From assembly GCA_015698045.1 (NCBI GenBank), contig BLAL01000285.1, positions 868,001-932,000 on the forward strand: a stretch of 64,000 nucleotides of DNA. The letters run 5' to 3'. Source of the stretch: Rhizophagus clarus. Lineage: Eukaryota; Glomeromycota; Glomeromycetes; Glomerales; Glomeraceae. The position numbers were made by a program, and so were the translations under genes. Positions 25,040 to 39,460 of the stretch are shown piece by piece; the stretch's first letter is position 1; each line of letters opens with the position of its first letter. The notes beneath the pieces were generated by a model, which was not told where the DNA came from, made no database searches, and saw only the letters and a list, made by a program, of their open reading frames with translations.

Positions 25040-26200
25040 CAAATTAAACAAATTAAACGAATTATTAAAATACTTCATTCATCGTAATTAATTAACTTCG
25101 GATATTATAAACCATAATAAAATAAGACACGATTAAAGGATTAAATCATTTACCATAATTACAATTTATTTAATTTAATTTATTAAAAAGAATAATTATT
25201 GTTTCAAATATTAGTATTAAAATAATCTATAAAAGAAATGATTAATAATAAAATAAGATACAATTAAAGAAATAAACTAAAAATTCTTTCATTTTACCGT
25301 AATTAAAAAGACCTTAATGAAAATTCTTTAATCAAAAAAAAAAAAATATTAAGAGATATTATCGCCATTTTCAAAATGGTGTAGGCTATTTATTCGTGAT
25401 TGAATATTCGAATACCAACATTCGACCGGTTTTCGTCCATTTTTTGTTCTGTTTTCATCCGGTTTTCATCCGGTTTTCATCCGGTTTCGGTTTTCTTTTT
25501 TTTTTTTATTCAGATATAACTGCATACATCATTTTGCAAACGGCGATAAATAATCCATATCCGTACTATAAAATTATTTAATTATTTCGAATATTAGATG
25601 TTAAATAACCTATGACAATAATTAATAATAAAAAAGGATACAATTAAGGAATATTTCTAAGAAAATTCCGAATTAAAATTATTATTAATCAAAAATATTA
25701 AGAGATTTAAATAACCCGTACCAAAAAAATCAATAATAAAATGATACAATTAAAGAAATAAATCAAAGATTCTTCATTTGTCACAATCATACAACATACA
25801 ATCTGTAAGATCTCTAATGAAAATTAATAATTTATTAGATATTAAATAATCCGATAACAAGATTAAATGATAAAATAAGGTACGATTAAAGAAATAAATT
25901 AAAAATTCTCCATTTATTGTCCGGAGCGAAGCGAAGGACTATATATGTTTATAGTAAGTAATTGAAATTACTATTAAAGATCTTCAATGAAAATCTTTTA
26001 ATTAAATCAAAAAAAAAAAAAAAATATTAAATAATCCATACCAAAATCAAAAATATATTAAAGTGTGATTAAATAAATTAAATAAATTAAAAATTAGTTT
26101 CATTTTACCGTAATTTAAACTACTATAAAGGATCTTTAATTCAATGAAACAATAATAATTTTCATCTATTAAAAAGAATTCATAATTAAAAATAAAGATA
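25040..26200 (+). repeat. Degenerate tandem array with blocks of about 100-200 bases
   Basis: A loosely repeated block recurs about six times: AAT(A)ATAAAATAAGATACAATTAAAG, AAATAAATTAAAAATTCTT, CATTTACCGTAATT and a run like AAAGATCTTTAATGAAAATTCTTTAAT. Copies are seen near 25110, 25245, 25620, 25735, 25870 and 26050. Inside it, 25440-25490 has three copies of TTTTCATCCGG. Function is unknown. Confidence 0.5.
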
Positions 26201-28450
26201 AGGTTAATCATATTTTGTTAGGAATAAGAAATATTCGCAGTTCATAAAAAAAACCGTAGTCGATCTTAATCTTTGTCGTACTTTTGTAATTAATTAATCA
26301 TATGATCTTCGCACTTTTCTTCTTTTGAAATTTAAATGAAAAAGGTTTCAAAAAAAATATCGTTTTTTTACGGAATAATACAGTTCAACTTCGCGTGATA
26401 TTTTACACATGATATTTTGCGTATGATATTTATGATATTTATTGACGATAAAGCACAAATGCACAAACATTATCAGTTTTTATATGCATTATCCAAAGTA
26501 CTATATAAAGGTTAATTTAATATTCCGTTTTGTGAATTTTATCTTGGACGAACCAATTGAAAATAATCGTTTCGTTTCATTCAAAATCATAATTTCTACG
26601 TGATTGGCGTGATAAAGAATTAAAGATCTTTCAAGAAAAAAAAATACATAATATAATAATATGTATTGCATGTAATTTTTAATAACACGTATATATATAT
26701 ATACTGTATATATATATTATATGTAATTATATTAATAATTGTTTTGAGGTAATATAGTAAACATGTAGTGTATGGCTGGCCCTGTATATAGCGTAGAATA
26801 TGTATTGTTTAGTTTATTTCTATACATGTATGTACGAATGATGTCTAAATTACTATACGTATTTCAAATAATAATCAATTAAAATAGGGTGGAATAACGG
26901 ATGGGGTTTTAAGGAAACATCGTGTTAATGGGGGAATGACGGAAATTAAACATGATGCGGATACATCATACGTGAAGGTAAAGAAATAGAAAAAAGAATA
27001 TAAGAGTGCGGTTATAATACTGCTAAACGTTTAAACTGCCTAAACTTGAAGGAAAACGTTTGACAGGAAGGTCATTTTAAATCTCATCAATATAGATCGT
27101 TTTAGTGGCTGTAATATAAAATTTTTTATAATTTTTTGTTACCATATATGTACTATGGTAACAATTCGAACCATACACACCCTACGATACTTACGCTACT
27201 TACATGACCAACCATACATTACATGTTTTTGAAACTGACTATAACAGGAGAAATGATTTGAATTATGATCATTTTTACAAAGGCTAGCCTTACAGAACTA
27301 TATATACCATAATCAGCTATATTGGATCATATAAGTAACTTAGTTACGAATCAAAATAATGTAAGTAAATGATTCAATCAATTCAACGTATTATTCGTCC
27401 GCAAATATATTATCCTCACCTATCAAACATATCGCAATGATGTAGCAAGAAATACTTCACATATGGATGAGATGGAACAGAAGCATTCTTGCAATAATCG
27501 ATATTTAACATGGTATTATTACCGTATATCACGGGCCATAGTACCCCGGGTATTTTGCAAATTCCTGAGGGTTGACCTTGTACTACCATGTCAATAACTC
27601 AAATTTTTATTATGGATAGAATGTGTTTAAAAGATTGTATAGTAACCAGAAAATTATTTTTACATAATATCTGGTCAAAATTAGATTCATTAAATAATAA
27701 AATCAATAGAAAATGGAACTTTTTGTCGGGTGAAAGAGGGGGAGATACTATGCATAGAGGGGGTACGGTGGCCCGCGATATACGGACTATTATTATAAAC
27801 AAATACTTCTTTCAATCGTTATTTATTTTAGAGAAGATATTAAAAATATTTAATGACGTCGCTTTGCAAGCTTTTTTTTTTTTGAAAACAGAAATCATTA
27901 GAGCAGTATTAACTGTTAATCCAAAGAAAATATATGCCCAAATTAAAGTATGAAATAAACCAACTTCATCATCGGTCTCAACTCAATACCTCTAAGTTTC
28001 CATTATAAAGTTGTAATTCCGTTCACTCTATAGTGTTAAATTGATCTTGTAAATTTACTATATAGCAGAAGAATCGATTGCATATGCTAGGAGATATACT
28101 AGTTCCTAACATTGTACCCACAATAATTAGAAATAAACCCATCATCTATACAGTGTTTGTAAATACTATATGAATATAAATCACGATTATCACGCAACGC
28201 ATGGATAAAATGACAAAATTATCATTTATAAAACAATTGTAAAATAAATATAGTGAATAATCAATAATGCAGATGTGAAGACTATATTATACTGAATCTT
28301 CGTCTAATATTATTCATACGGCGTACGTCATACATTTTTCGAATATTTTCCGTATATTTTTACACAAAAACGCAACACAGATTTTCGGTCTGGACCGGAA
28401 AGTATACTGTAAAATGCTCGGAATGCAGTATTACATTGAGGTCCAACTAA
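26201..28450. other. Intergenic, no convincing gene
   Basis: The longest frame, 27588-27953 on the plus strand, has no motif and its mirror frame on the other strand is equally open, so I do not call it. AT-rich tracts with ATATAT palindromes occur near 26690-26720. Confidence 0.35.
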
Positions 28451-28668
28451 CCCAGTCGCACCGATAAAAATTTTTCGCAGTCACGTGACTGAGATTTAAT
28501 TCATCACAGGCGTCAAACCCTTCACGTTTTCATTATTTATATTTATTTGAGGCGAAAACTTATTTGTTACATGTTATTTGTCACCTGCCGCTTAATGCGT
28601 TAGCGCATAACGCCGTAATGCAGGTCATAACCACGTGACTGCGAAATTTTTGTTCGGTGTCACGGGCA
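28451..28668. mobile_element. Small foldback/MITE-like element
   Basis: Imperfect terminal inverted repeats of about 37 bases: the left arm at 28451-28489 contains CACCGATAAAAATTTTTCGC then AGTCACGTGACT, and the right arm at 28631-28668 is CACGTGACTGCGAAATTTTT then GTTCGGTGTCACGG. The middle near 28587-28625 holds a second palindrome around TGCGTTAGCGCATAACGC. The stretch is richer in GC than its surroundings. No reading frame and no clear target duplication were found. Confidence 0.55.
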
Positions 28669-28827
28669 GTTTTGATAACTATTATTTATTCATATTATGA
28701 AAAGGTTAAATTTTGTAATAATTCGTTAATAAATATTAAATATTATAAAGTACAAATAAACTTTTTTTATTATAATACAATAATACAATAAATTAGGAAT
28801 TAATCTATTAAACACTTTAAAAGGTTT

Positions 28828-28858
<31 letters not shown>

Positions 28859-28899
28859 CAAAATAAATAAATAAATAAACAAATTTTAAATAAATTTGT

Positions 28900-30840
28900 T
28901 TACTCATTAATTTCGTTATCTATCCTTTCTCTCCAATATCTTCCTTTACGACTAACGATAACTAAGCAAAGCACACCAATAGTAGAAATGCATATCATAA
29001 TGGTATAAATCAAACCGGTACCAACGGCATTTTCAAAAGGTACAGATATAAAAGTAATTAACGTGGCTGCGAGCGATCTCATAAGATTATTAACTGCAAT
29101 TGCTGATGCGCTTCTACCTGGAAAAGCATCAACCAAATATGTTGAAACTGAATTAAATACAGTTATAACGCCAAATCCTCCTATTCAAATAAAATTATCA
29201 AATTAATTAAAATTAAAAGTTTCTGAGTTAATAAATTTGTACGTACCAGTGAACATAACGGTAATCGGAAAAGCTATATGCAATCTAGCTTTAAGAAACC
29301 ATCCATAACATATGTAAGAAACTGAAAGAATAAAACAACCAAACCAAACACTATTAATTCTCATTTCAGGATATCCTACACCTTTATTTCTTTTTTTAGA
29401 TTCAGCTAGAACATAATCCGACCATTTTCCTCCAAAAAAACTTCCAATCAAATATCCGGAACCTGAAGAAAGAAAAATCAATCCAATTGTGGATTCTGAA
29501 ACATGATAAATATTTGTGAAACTTGGCGCTGCCAAAGTATTTTGTACATAAATTACTGCAAATATAATACTTATATATGTTACTATAAGTGACATATTGG
29601 GGTATTTTAATAAACGTAATGGTGATATAGGACTAAATCCTTTATGGTGTCGTGAATTTGAAGTTGTATTGTTAGGGTTTGGTAGATTTGAATGTGCAAA
29701 TGTTTCGGGAAGTGAAAAGAAAATTAATGCTAATGTTAAACCTCCAATAATCGTAAGAATCCATAAAATCCACCTCCATCCTAAATAATCTGTCACATAT
29801 CCTCCGATCACTGGTCCTATAACTGGTCCAATCAAAGGTCCAAGATAAAATATTCCATACGCCCGTCCTCGTTCTGAAAGTATACACGTGTATATATTAA
29901 TACCTTTTACCGTACGTACATTTTATACATTAAATTCTTACATATTATCAACTTACCAAGCGAATAAAAAACGTCACTTATTGTTCCGGCACCAATGCTG
30001 CAATCATAAAAATGTTAGGTTATGGTAAGTTTATTATTAATACAAATACCGTAATTAAAGAAACATACCTCAGAACTGCGGAAGAACCACAAGCTTGGAG
30101 TGAACGCATCACTAACAATAACCAAATGTTTTTTGATAAACCACATATTACACATCCTATAATATACATTGTAAAGGAAGCCAAGTAAACATTACGTCTC
30201 GTATGAAACGCATCAGAATAAGCTGCCCACCCTAATGGCTGCGCCACAATATCATGAATTTAAAAAAAGTTAAAACCTTATGTAATTATCCAATAATATA
30301 TTTATACTTACTGCCACACCCATGAAGAAAACGTAAACACCAACTGTATGTAATTAGCAAAAAATAATTAATAAAATAATTCTAAATATGATAATTTTGA
30401 GTTCATTTGATATCTTACTTAGTCCATTTGCCAGCACTTGGCTAGTTTTTAAATCGCGTTCAATATTGGTAACTGACGGATAAAATATTCTGGAGGTGTA
30501 ATAAAATTGAGTACATCATTTCATTTAAATCCCGTTCATAAGATAAATATTTCACGTACGTGCTTGAAAGTGGAGCAATCATTCCAGCTAAAGAAGTAAT
30601 GAATAAAATATAATTTTTCTTTTTTCTCGGCCAATGTTTTGGGTCTTTCGGATCTTCTGTCGTTTCTTCTAGCGTTTCAGAGTTAACTGATATTTGGTCG
30701 GCAATTCTTTTATCAATTTTTTCTAAATTATTATGTAAGGTTAATTCATTATCATTCGTATCTGATTCATCGTTACGGGTAGAAAACGAGGACAGTACAG
30801 AATTAGTATTTGCGTTATCTTGTTTTTCTTGTTTTTCCAT
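28900..30840 (-). CDS. Major facilitator superfamily transporter (DHA1 drug/proton antiporter type)
   Basis: Seven exons on the minus strand: 30840-30560, 30489-30419, 30343-30312, 30238-30069, 29997-29957, 29873-29247, 29180-28900. Frames join across all six GT-AG introns and give 500 residues, the usual size for 12-14 transmembrane MFS proteins. The charged cytosolic N-terminus ends in DPKDPKHWPRKKKN just before helix 1, as in fungal DHA1 exporters. The loop 2-3 signature is present as PLGWAAYSDAFHTRRNVYL (compare G-x-x-x-D-x-x-G-R-R). Antiporter motif C is recognisable in GPLIGPVIGPVIGGYVTD. The family exports drugs, polyamines or organic acids using the proton gradient; the substrate cannot be told. 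Very short exons of 32 and 41 bases are unusual but frame-consistent. Confidence 0.8.
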
Positions 30841-31352
30841 TTTTTTTTTTTTAAAAAAAAAAATTTTTTTAGACTCATGAAAAAATTCACGCTCTCCTTA
30901 TAAATAATTCTCTCAAGAAAACACCCTATTATTGCCGAAGATTAAAGTTTTTTGAAAATAATCCGTCATAGGTCAAATAACTTGCCGATCTAATATAATA
31001 TGATTTCGGCGTAACACGATTTTTTCTAGTCATTTACGATCATAATGATTTATCGGCTACTTAAATTATTTTAGACATAAATGGTTAAAATATGAAAAAT
31101 GTTCCGATTTTTTAAATTGGGCAAACACTTTTAAAGCTTAGCGCGATAATTATAAACTTTTTGCAGTAAGGAGTAATTTTCGGAAAAATACTTTTTGCTT
31201 TTAAGATTTATAAGACGCATCTAAGAAGAATAGAACTTTTTGCTGTAAGACCAAACATTGTTCTATTGTTATTAAAAAAAGGAAGAAATTTTCCTTTAAA
31301 TTATTTTTAGGCTTTGGAATTTGAAATAATGCAATATAAAAAAAAAGACTTA

Positions 31353-31980
31353 AGCCAAATTTATTGTAAACCGAAAAGAACGAATTTTCTATTTTTTGAC
31401 CCGGCCTGACTTCTTTAAATATTAATAAAAATGATCAACATTTTAAGGAACATTGGAAATCGCTTTGTTATGAATTCGATCTTCTAAAATTTGATTTTAC
31501 TACGAGTTTCAAAATCAAAATTAAAAAGATAAGCCAAAAATGCAAATTTTTCTATTTTTTGATCGGCTTGACTTCTAAATTTGAACAGCATTACTTATAA
31601 TAAAATTGGCACCTTCAAAATTGATTTTAATATGCAGTTTCTCCAGAATCAATTCTAATCTTTAAAAAGGCAAGCCAAATATTTACTATAAACCGAAAAA
31701 GTGCAAAATTTTCTATTTTTAACTTCTAAATTTTAACAATGATCAGCATTTAGCATTTGAAAATCGCTTTGAAATCAGATTGTTATGAATAAAATTGATT
31801 TTACTACATAGTTTCAAAATTAATTAATTAAAAAGGTAAGCCAAATTTAACGATAAACCGAGAAAGTGCAAATTTTTCTATTTTTTGATCGGCCTGACTT
31901 CTAAATTTTAACAAAATGAATTGTCATGATTTCGATCCTCCAAGATTGATTTTACTACGTAATTTCAACTTTTTCCAGAT
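31353..31980 (+). repeat. Tandem repeat of about 150-170 bases, four degenerate copies
   Basis: Copies start near 31353, 31528, 31671 and 31836 with AAGCCAAATTTA, then AAACCGAAAAAGTGCAAA, TTTTCTATTTTTTGATCGGC, TGACTTCTAAATTTTAACA and GATTTTACTACRTAGTTTC (R = A or G). There is no coding potential. Confidence 0.7.
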
Positions 31981-32745
31981 TATGTAAACAAAGACGTTAA
32001 TTTGGATGTAACTTACAATTTTTTTTTAATTTTATAATTCATATCATAAACACTAGTTTGTTATTTTTAAAATTAAAAAATTGTAAAAAGCAGCGTAGCG
32101 GGTTCTTTGACTCCCTCCTATGATCACAAGGATGTAATATCTAAGATAGTTCGTTTCACACGTGGTTACTTGTGTAGGAGAATTGTCAACCGACAGTACA
32201 CATATGGGATTTCTTTGAAATGACGGATGGTTTATAGATTAATCATAATAAAATTAGTTAATTATACTTGTTATATAATTTACATAAAAATTTTAATAAA
32301 TCTATAAATGCGCTGCGGAAAAAAAAACTAGTTTGTATTTTTATTAAAAACTCTTTTTATAAAAAATGAATTGTTTTATAAAATTTTTTAAGGGACCATT
32401 GAATCCTTTTTTAATAAAAAAATGATATAATGAACCCTCCGGTTCATCGAAAAAAATCTTATATCGAAATTTATAAGTTTGATACAACGATTTTTATATG
32501 TTCATAACAAATCGATTTATCATGAAATTCGTTATCGCATAGTTGGTTGAGTTATTTGATGGCCATTGCTAAATCATCTTTTTTAATAAAATCGTTTTCT
32601 ATCAAAATAACAAAATTTACTACAAAATATTATAAGTCGCATTATTTATTCAAATTATAATCTAGTTTATATAGGTTTATGTTTATAATGCGAAAAAATT
32701 TAAGATCAAAATATTTAATTCAAATAGTATCCTGTAAATATATAC

Positions 32746-32976
32746 CGCATTCTCCTGATTTTAAGCACCATTTTTTTAAGGGAAAAATTTACTAAACTTT
32801 GGGGTGGTGCTTAAATTCGGGAGTTTTTTTTGTACTTCATAATGATATTTTTGTACATTATACTATAATAAAAATATAATAAAAATTTAAAGTGGTGCTT
32901 ATATTTATTTTTTCCCAAAGTTCTTAAATCAGGTGTTGCGTAAAATCAGGTGGTGCCTAAAAATCGGGAGAATACG
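32746..32976. mobile_element. MITE-like inverted-repeat element
   Basis: Outer inverted repeats: CGCATTCTCCTGATTTTAAG then CACCA (32746-32770) against TGGTGCCTAAAAATCGGGAG then AATACG (32951-32976). A second inverted copy of the same motif (GGTGGTGCTTAAATTCGGGA, near 32802-32822) lies inside, so it may be a nested or partly duplicated element. No coding potential and no certain target duplication. Confidence 0.5.
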
Positions 32977-34921
32977 ATTGTCTAATTCTGATTTGTAACT
33001 TTATAGTTATATGTAAATTTATATAATGTACACTGTACAGTACATATTAATTATTAAAAAATAAAAATTAAAATTTCTTTTTAATATAAAGAGCATATCT
33101 TATATTGCCTATATTTGTCATATTTGTCTATTTGAAATGAGCTATATAATAATCACATCATATTTATTATAATCCAAATCAGAAATCTGCTTATTAGTCC
33201 ATATTGCAAAATAACTTATTTGTTATACCATTATATACCTATTATGTTTTTAATAATATTAAATAAATTATAATACAAATCAAATATAATTAAAAATTTA
33301 TTACTATAATTCAATATTTTTTATAATAAAGTATTATTTTTTACCTATTATATAAATCGTATAATTATATACTTTTTATAATTATATATTAATATCTAAC
33401 TTTAAAAAATATACATTTAGAAAAAATTAATTGTAGTTATTTCAATTTTTATTAAAGTTGGTAAAAACAAATCTGTAATACAATATTCTTTTAAATATAA
33501 ATAATAATTTGTAAAAACCTTTATTAGTAATTATAATAATAATATTTTATATTGTAATCTTAATAGTAAAGTAAGAAAATTTTATAGATTAATGCAAATT
33601 ATAAATGAGACAATTAATAATTAACATCATATTATAGTTTATATTATTTCATATTAATAAATATATTATTTAAAAAACAATATAATCAATATATTGTAGC
33701 ATAGAAGTTTACTTGTATAATATATATGTATTATATATTATAAATTAATTCTAAATTATTTTTATATTATCTCAATACTATTTTAATAATAAAAATATTG
33801 TTAAAATTTAAAGTATTTAGACTAGAATTATATAAACCAAATAATTGGCTCTTTTTTTTAAAATATGTAATTAAAAATACTATATATTTATTATGAATCA
33901 TAGTATTCTTTTATATATAATACTTCCTCTTTTTTTTTCTGAAAAAAATTATTATTTTCTTTTGATTTTATTATTTAAACAATCTAATTTTATCCAAACA
34001 ATACATTAAAATATTTTTTTAAATATATTATAAGTTTTTAAAATTCTTCATTTATAATAAAAAATTTTGTACACCTTTAGATATAATATTAACCAACCTT
34101 CTTAAAATTTGTAAAATACCTAGAATACTGTAATCCATGATATATAATAATATTACAACTACCTATTTATTTAATTAAAATAATACTAAAAATATTTTGC
34201 AATTTTTTTCACTAAAATAATTAAAAAATATTGCAAACTATTTTTTTTAATATTTTTTTAATTAATAGAATACTATTGAAAAAAATTTTATAATATTTTC
34301 ATTAAGGTAATTAAAAAATATTTTAATAAATTCAAATAATATTAAAAAATATTTTATAATGTTTTTTATTAAAATAATTAAAAAAATATTATAAAATATT
34401 TTTTTAATTAAAATAATATTAAAAAACATTTTACAATATTTTTATTAAAATAATTAAAAAAAAATATTAAAAAACATTTTTTATTAAAATAATTTTTTGC
34501 AATATTTTTATTAAAACAATTAAAAAACATTGCTTAAAATAATATTGAAAAATAGTTTATACTTTATTAAAATAATTAAAAAAATATTATAAACACTATT
34601 TTTTTTAATTGAATAATATTAAAAAATATTTTTGCAATAGTTTTTAAAATCATTTTAATAAAAAAATAATTTTTAACCTTTTTTTTTAAAAATTATTTTA
34701 ATTGTTTATTAAAATGATTTTAATATTAATAGTTTCTTTAAAATTATTTTAATAAAAAAGTAAAAAAATATTTTTTTCATAAAATAATGTAAAAAAAATA
34801 CTATTATATATCATGAGCTATAGTATCCTTCTATGTTATAGCGTGAAAATTACAGTAACAAAGATAATTAAACGGTAATATAATAGATAGAGAAATTACA
34901 CAAGAAAAATAGACAAATTAT

Positions 34922-35150
34922 TAGCTGAAGGATAAATTATTTCTGATGGAAAAATTATTAGTTGAAGGATAAATTATTTCTGATGGAAGAATTATTAGCC
35001 GAAGGATAAATTATTCCCAATAGATAAATTACTACCTGAAGGATAAATTATTATTTGATAGAAAACTGGATAGTAATACAAAACACATAATATAACCGAA
35101 TAGTAATACAGAACACATAACATAACTAGATAGTAATACAAAATCAATCC
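34922..35150 (+). repeat. Two adjacent tandem arrays
   Basis: 34922-35072 carries four copies of a unit of about 38 bases (GAAGGATAAATTATTTCTGA plus TGGAAAAATTATTAG). 35072-35150 carries three copies of a unit of about 31 bases (TAGTAATACAAAACACATAA plus TATAACC). Confidence 0.75.
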
Positions 35151-37769
35151 CATAATTTTCTAAAAACTCAAATTTTAGGGATATATAAACTTACGTATAT
35201 TAGTATTAGTAACAAAATTATTTTTAGAAATTATTTTAGTTTAGATTTATTTTAGTATAGATAGAAATAGTATTTTAGGAGTATAGCTTAAATAAAAATA
35301 GAAACACATAGAAAATTAGAAAAGGATAAGAAAGATGAAAAGAAAAGAAAATAGAATTAAATAGGAAATAATCTTATAAATATACTTTTGTAATAAGAAC
35401 TGGAGAAAAAATTATTGGGAGGAATTTAGGAGTTGAGAGGGAAAATAGAAAGAAAGGAAAAGTAGGATTATATAGGAGAAAAACTTATAAAATGGACCTT
35501 TGTAAACGAGGGAAAATCTCAAGTTAATGTTCTATAATAAAAATACTATTAAATAAAATATCTAAGACCCAATCTTGTGTGAGTCAGTGATAACATGATA
35601 AAATTATAATTAATTAATGGAAGAAAATTGCATTTTAATTGATGTTTAAGAGTACTGTCTTTAATTAATTATAATATTATTTTGATATGTTAAACAAAGA
35701 GGAAAGTTATGCTTGTTTAAAAATTAAAGTATATTGAAAAGTGATGGCAGAAGCTCTCTTAAAATGAAAATTAAAAGAAATGTGGTTAAGGGAAATCCAG
35801 AGAAAACCCTTAGTATTTGAGATACCTAAAAATGGTGTTGTAATAAGAGTGTACGAGAGAAGCATTAAAAGAGTAAAAAGAGAATATAAAGAAAAATGTT
35901 AGAATGTTAAGAGAAAGAAAAATCTAAACCAAGCGTATTAAGAGTTTTAGTGCAGAGAACTAGCATGGCACAGTATTGTTATACTGATAGGATGGTAGAT
36001 TTCCCTCCACAATGTATAGTATTTTTCTTTTTTTTATTTAATAAAAATTTCATTTTCTATTAATTTTATTATTTAATGAATTTAATTTTGCTTAAATATT
36101 ATATAAAAATAATTTTTTTGATTACTATAACAATCTTTTAAATATATTTTATTCATAATAAAAGGTTGTTATTAATATAATAGTATAAAATTAACTCTTA
36201 AAAATTTGTAAGATACTTACTAAAATACTATGGTTTATGACATATAGTATTTTAATATATTTAATTAAGATATCCAAATTGCAGAAGATTGCAGTATTAC
36301 AAATATATTCTTATAAATATCTGAAAAGGTAAAATGAAGGTTTTATATAACTTTTATTTTTTATTAATAAAAAATTTTTTTTTAATATTATAGTACTAGA
36401 AATCTATATTTAATAATATTCAGAATTTGTTTCAAATTTTAATTTGTTATATAAGTAATAAATACTTAATAGAAACTTATAATTTTATAAAAAAAAAATA
36501 AATCAATTAAATATTATGAATATAAAAAAAATTAGCAAAAAAAAAATAAGTTTTGGAAAATAAAGAAATAATAGATTGAATTAAAAGTTTGAGAATGATT
36601 TTAATAGAAATAGAATTTAAAAATGAAAATTTCAGTTTAAATTATAGAAATTAACCAATTAAATTGCATTTATATGACTTTTTTTTTATTTCAAAAATAA
36701 GCCAATTATATAAAAATCATTTAATTTTAAATATTTATAATTTTTATATAAATATTTTTTAAAAATCTAACTGGTAATTTAATAGTACTTATTTTAAAAA
36801 ATAAAGTTATTAGTTTATTTTTTTTAAATTTTTTTTTTAAAATGCTGAAAAATTTATAAATATTACAATTCTTTTTTTTTTTTTTTTTTTTTAACACAAA
36901 AGTCTCTATAATAACAATCAAAAAGAAAAATTAAATAGAAACAAAATATTTATAACAAATATGAGTAATGAGTACTGGTTAAACTATTATTAAAACAAAA
37001 GAATTAAACTAATAAGAATTGCAGTACCCTAAGTTATGAGCATAAACAACGAAGCATTCCTGACTTGACTCTGCAAGATACTAAGTATTGCTCACCTGGG
37101 ATAACAATAACTAAACACTAACTCAAAGTCCAGTGTTGGCCAGTGACCCAAATAATTCACTAATCAAAAACAATGCTATCGGGTACATATCGGATACCTG
37201 ATATATACCTGATATGTACCTGATATGTGTGAAATATGTATATGCTATTTAATGATACTACACATATCGGGTACCCAATATGTACCTGTCAGATGCAGAA
37301 TATCAGTGACACATAGTATACACATCTCATACATATCTCATATATATCGGGTAGTTAGATATCAGTCATATATCAGGCATATATTAGACACTTATCAGAT
37401 ACTGTTAATAAATATCCTATATATACCCAATATGTATCCTATTTGTATTTGAAATATAAGCATAATTTTATAATTTTCACACATATCAGATAACCAAAAA
37501 GTATAGCATTTATGGGGCATTAATAGTAGTAGATTTATAATTTAAATACAATTGTAATTTAAAAGTAATTTAATTTATTTAATTATAATTACTGAAAGTT
37601 TTATTTATATTTTCAATCGATAATAAAAAAAATATTATACAAAAAATATTATAAAAAAAATTCACTACTCTTTACACAAATTATAATTTATTTACAATTA
37701 ATGTTCACTTGTTTGCTTATTTTCATTTCATTATATCTATTTAATTTGAAAGAAAGTAAAATGTTAATA

Positions 37770-38010
37770 ATAGAAGTGTTAGTATGAATATTAGTAGAAG
37801 TGTTAGCAAAAGAAAAGGAACGTTAATAAAAAAATTTTTACATTAGAAAGTGTTAGTATTAATGTTAGTATAAAAGTTAGTAGAAGTAGAAAAAGAACAT
37901 CAATAAAAAAAAAATATAAAGTATAAGTATTAATGTTAGTGTTAATGTTAGTAGAAGTGTTAGTAAAAGTAAGGAATAAAAAATGTTTAACAGTGGAACA
38001 TTATTAGTAG
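37770..38010 (+). repeat. Irregular GTTAGTA-based array
   Basis: Many copies of (A)GTTAGTA(G/T/A) and GTTAGTAGAAGTGTTAGTAA, with no reading frame. Confidence 0.5.
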
Positions 38011-38221
38011 AAACATTAGTAGGAGGAAACACATTAGAAAAAAATATTAGTAAGAGTGTTACAGGATGGAAAAAAAAATTTCAACAAAAAATGTACCTTT
38101 GTATTTATTTTTTAGAAAAACTAATAAAGTAAAAAACTCGATAGTAAAACATTGTTAATAGGACGTTAGTGAGAAGAAATACATTGGAAAAATATATTAA
38201 TAAGAGTGTTAAGAATAACAT

Positions 38222-38610
38222 AATAATGGGAAAAGAAATTTCAACAAAAAATATACCTTTATCTTTATTTTTTTAGACAAAAACAATAAAGTAAAAATTT
38301 GAGAAAGAGAGAAAAAAGTTTTGAAAAAAAAATGATAAATAAATAATTAAATCATGATCGTGCAATCACATGATCAACAAAATTATCAATTTTTATTGGT
38401 TATTTGGGTAATAATAATGGGAAAAGAAATTTCAATAAAAAATATACCTTTATCTTTATTTTTTAGACAAAAACAATAAAGTAAAAATTTGAGAGAGAGA
38501 AAAAAAAAATTTTTGAAAAAAAAAAAAAAATACGGTAAATAAATAATTAAATCATGATTGTGCAATCACATGATCAATAAAATTATCAATTTTTATTGGT
38601 TATTTGGATA
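38222..38610 (+). repeat. Two tandem copies of a unit of about 190 bases
   Basis: 38227-38410 and 38417-38610 match closely in the same orientation. Each starts GGGAAAAGAAATTTCAA, contains AGACAAAAACAATAAAGTAA and GTGCAATCACATGATCAA, and ends TTTTTATTGGTTATTTGG. Confidence 0.85.
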
Positions 38611-39329
38611 TTATATTCAGCTACATCAGCCACAAAATTGATCACCTATCAATGCACAAATTAATATTAGAAAAAAAGCACAAACTTGATTATTCACTAT
38701 TCGTGCTTAACTTGAGTTGATAAAATTATTAAAAAATCACTGATTTTATTAAATTTATCAGAATTTTTATATCTAATTAAATATGATTAACACAAAATTA
38801 ACTACCAATTTTATTATAACATTACCAACTTTTTTGTTAATCTTGGATATTTTATTTTGAATTTAAATTGTTCGCTTTGAACTCAAGTTGAACTTGTTCG
38901 TTCAAGGTCTTTGTATAATGTATTGTAGATCTGTAATTGTTTTATTTGTAGTCTATAATTGGCAAAAGCTTATTATAAAACAAAATAAAAAACACTATTT
39001 ATTTACATATTTGTATTATTAGATTTTACCTTTTTTAGATTTGATATATAATTAAAAAGAAGACCTTTATCTTGATTTTTTGGAATCACGATAATAACAA
39101 TTGAGTTTAGGTCAAGTTTAACTTGTTCATTGTGATTGATTGTATTGTAGATCCATATCTGTATTATAATTAATATAAAGAAAATAGATCATAACAATCA
39201 TGGTATATTTGAGAAATTAGAACAATTTACGTAAATGTTCTTGAAGAGTAATTAATATAATAATACTAGGTGACAAAAAATTGTTTATAAAAAGAGGTTT
39301 TATCTTTTTTTTTTCTTACAATAAATTTG

Positions 39330-39460
39330 TTGTCATTATTTTTTTATTATATATTTTTTTTCTTAAAATTTGTTACCATTATTTTTTATTATTATATATT
39401 CTTTTTCTTAAAATTTGTTGCCGTTATTTTTTATTATTATATATTCTTTTTCTTAAAATG
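39330..39460 (+). repeat. Three tandem copies of a unit of about 50 bases
   Basis: The unit is TTATTATTATATATTCTTTT then TCTTAAAATTTGTTGCCGTT with slight variation. It explains the repeated segments in the open frame 39281-39472, which I do not call as a gene. Confidence 0.8.

Noticed and set aside
27588-27953. 121-residue open frame
   Set aside because: Both strands are open over much of it, it contains a poly-T phenylalanine run and no motif is recognisable.
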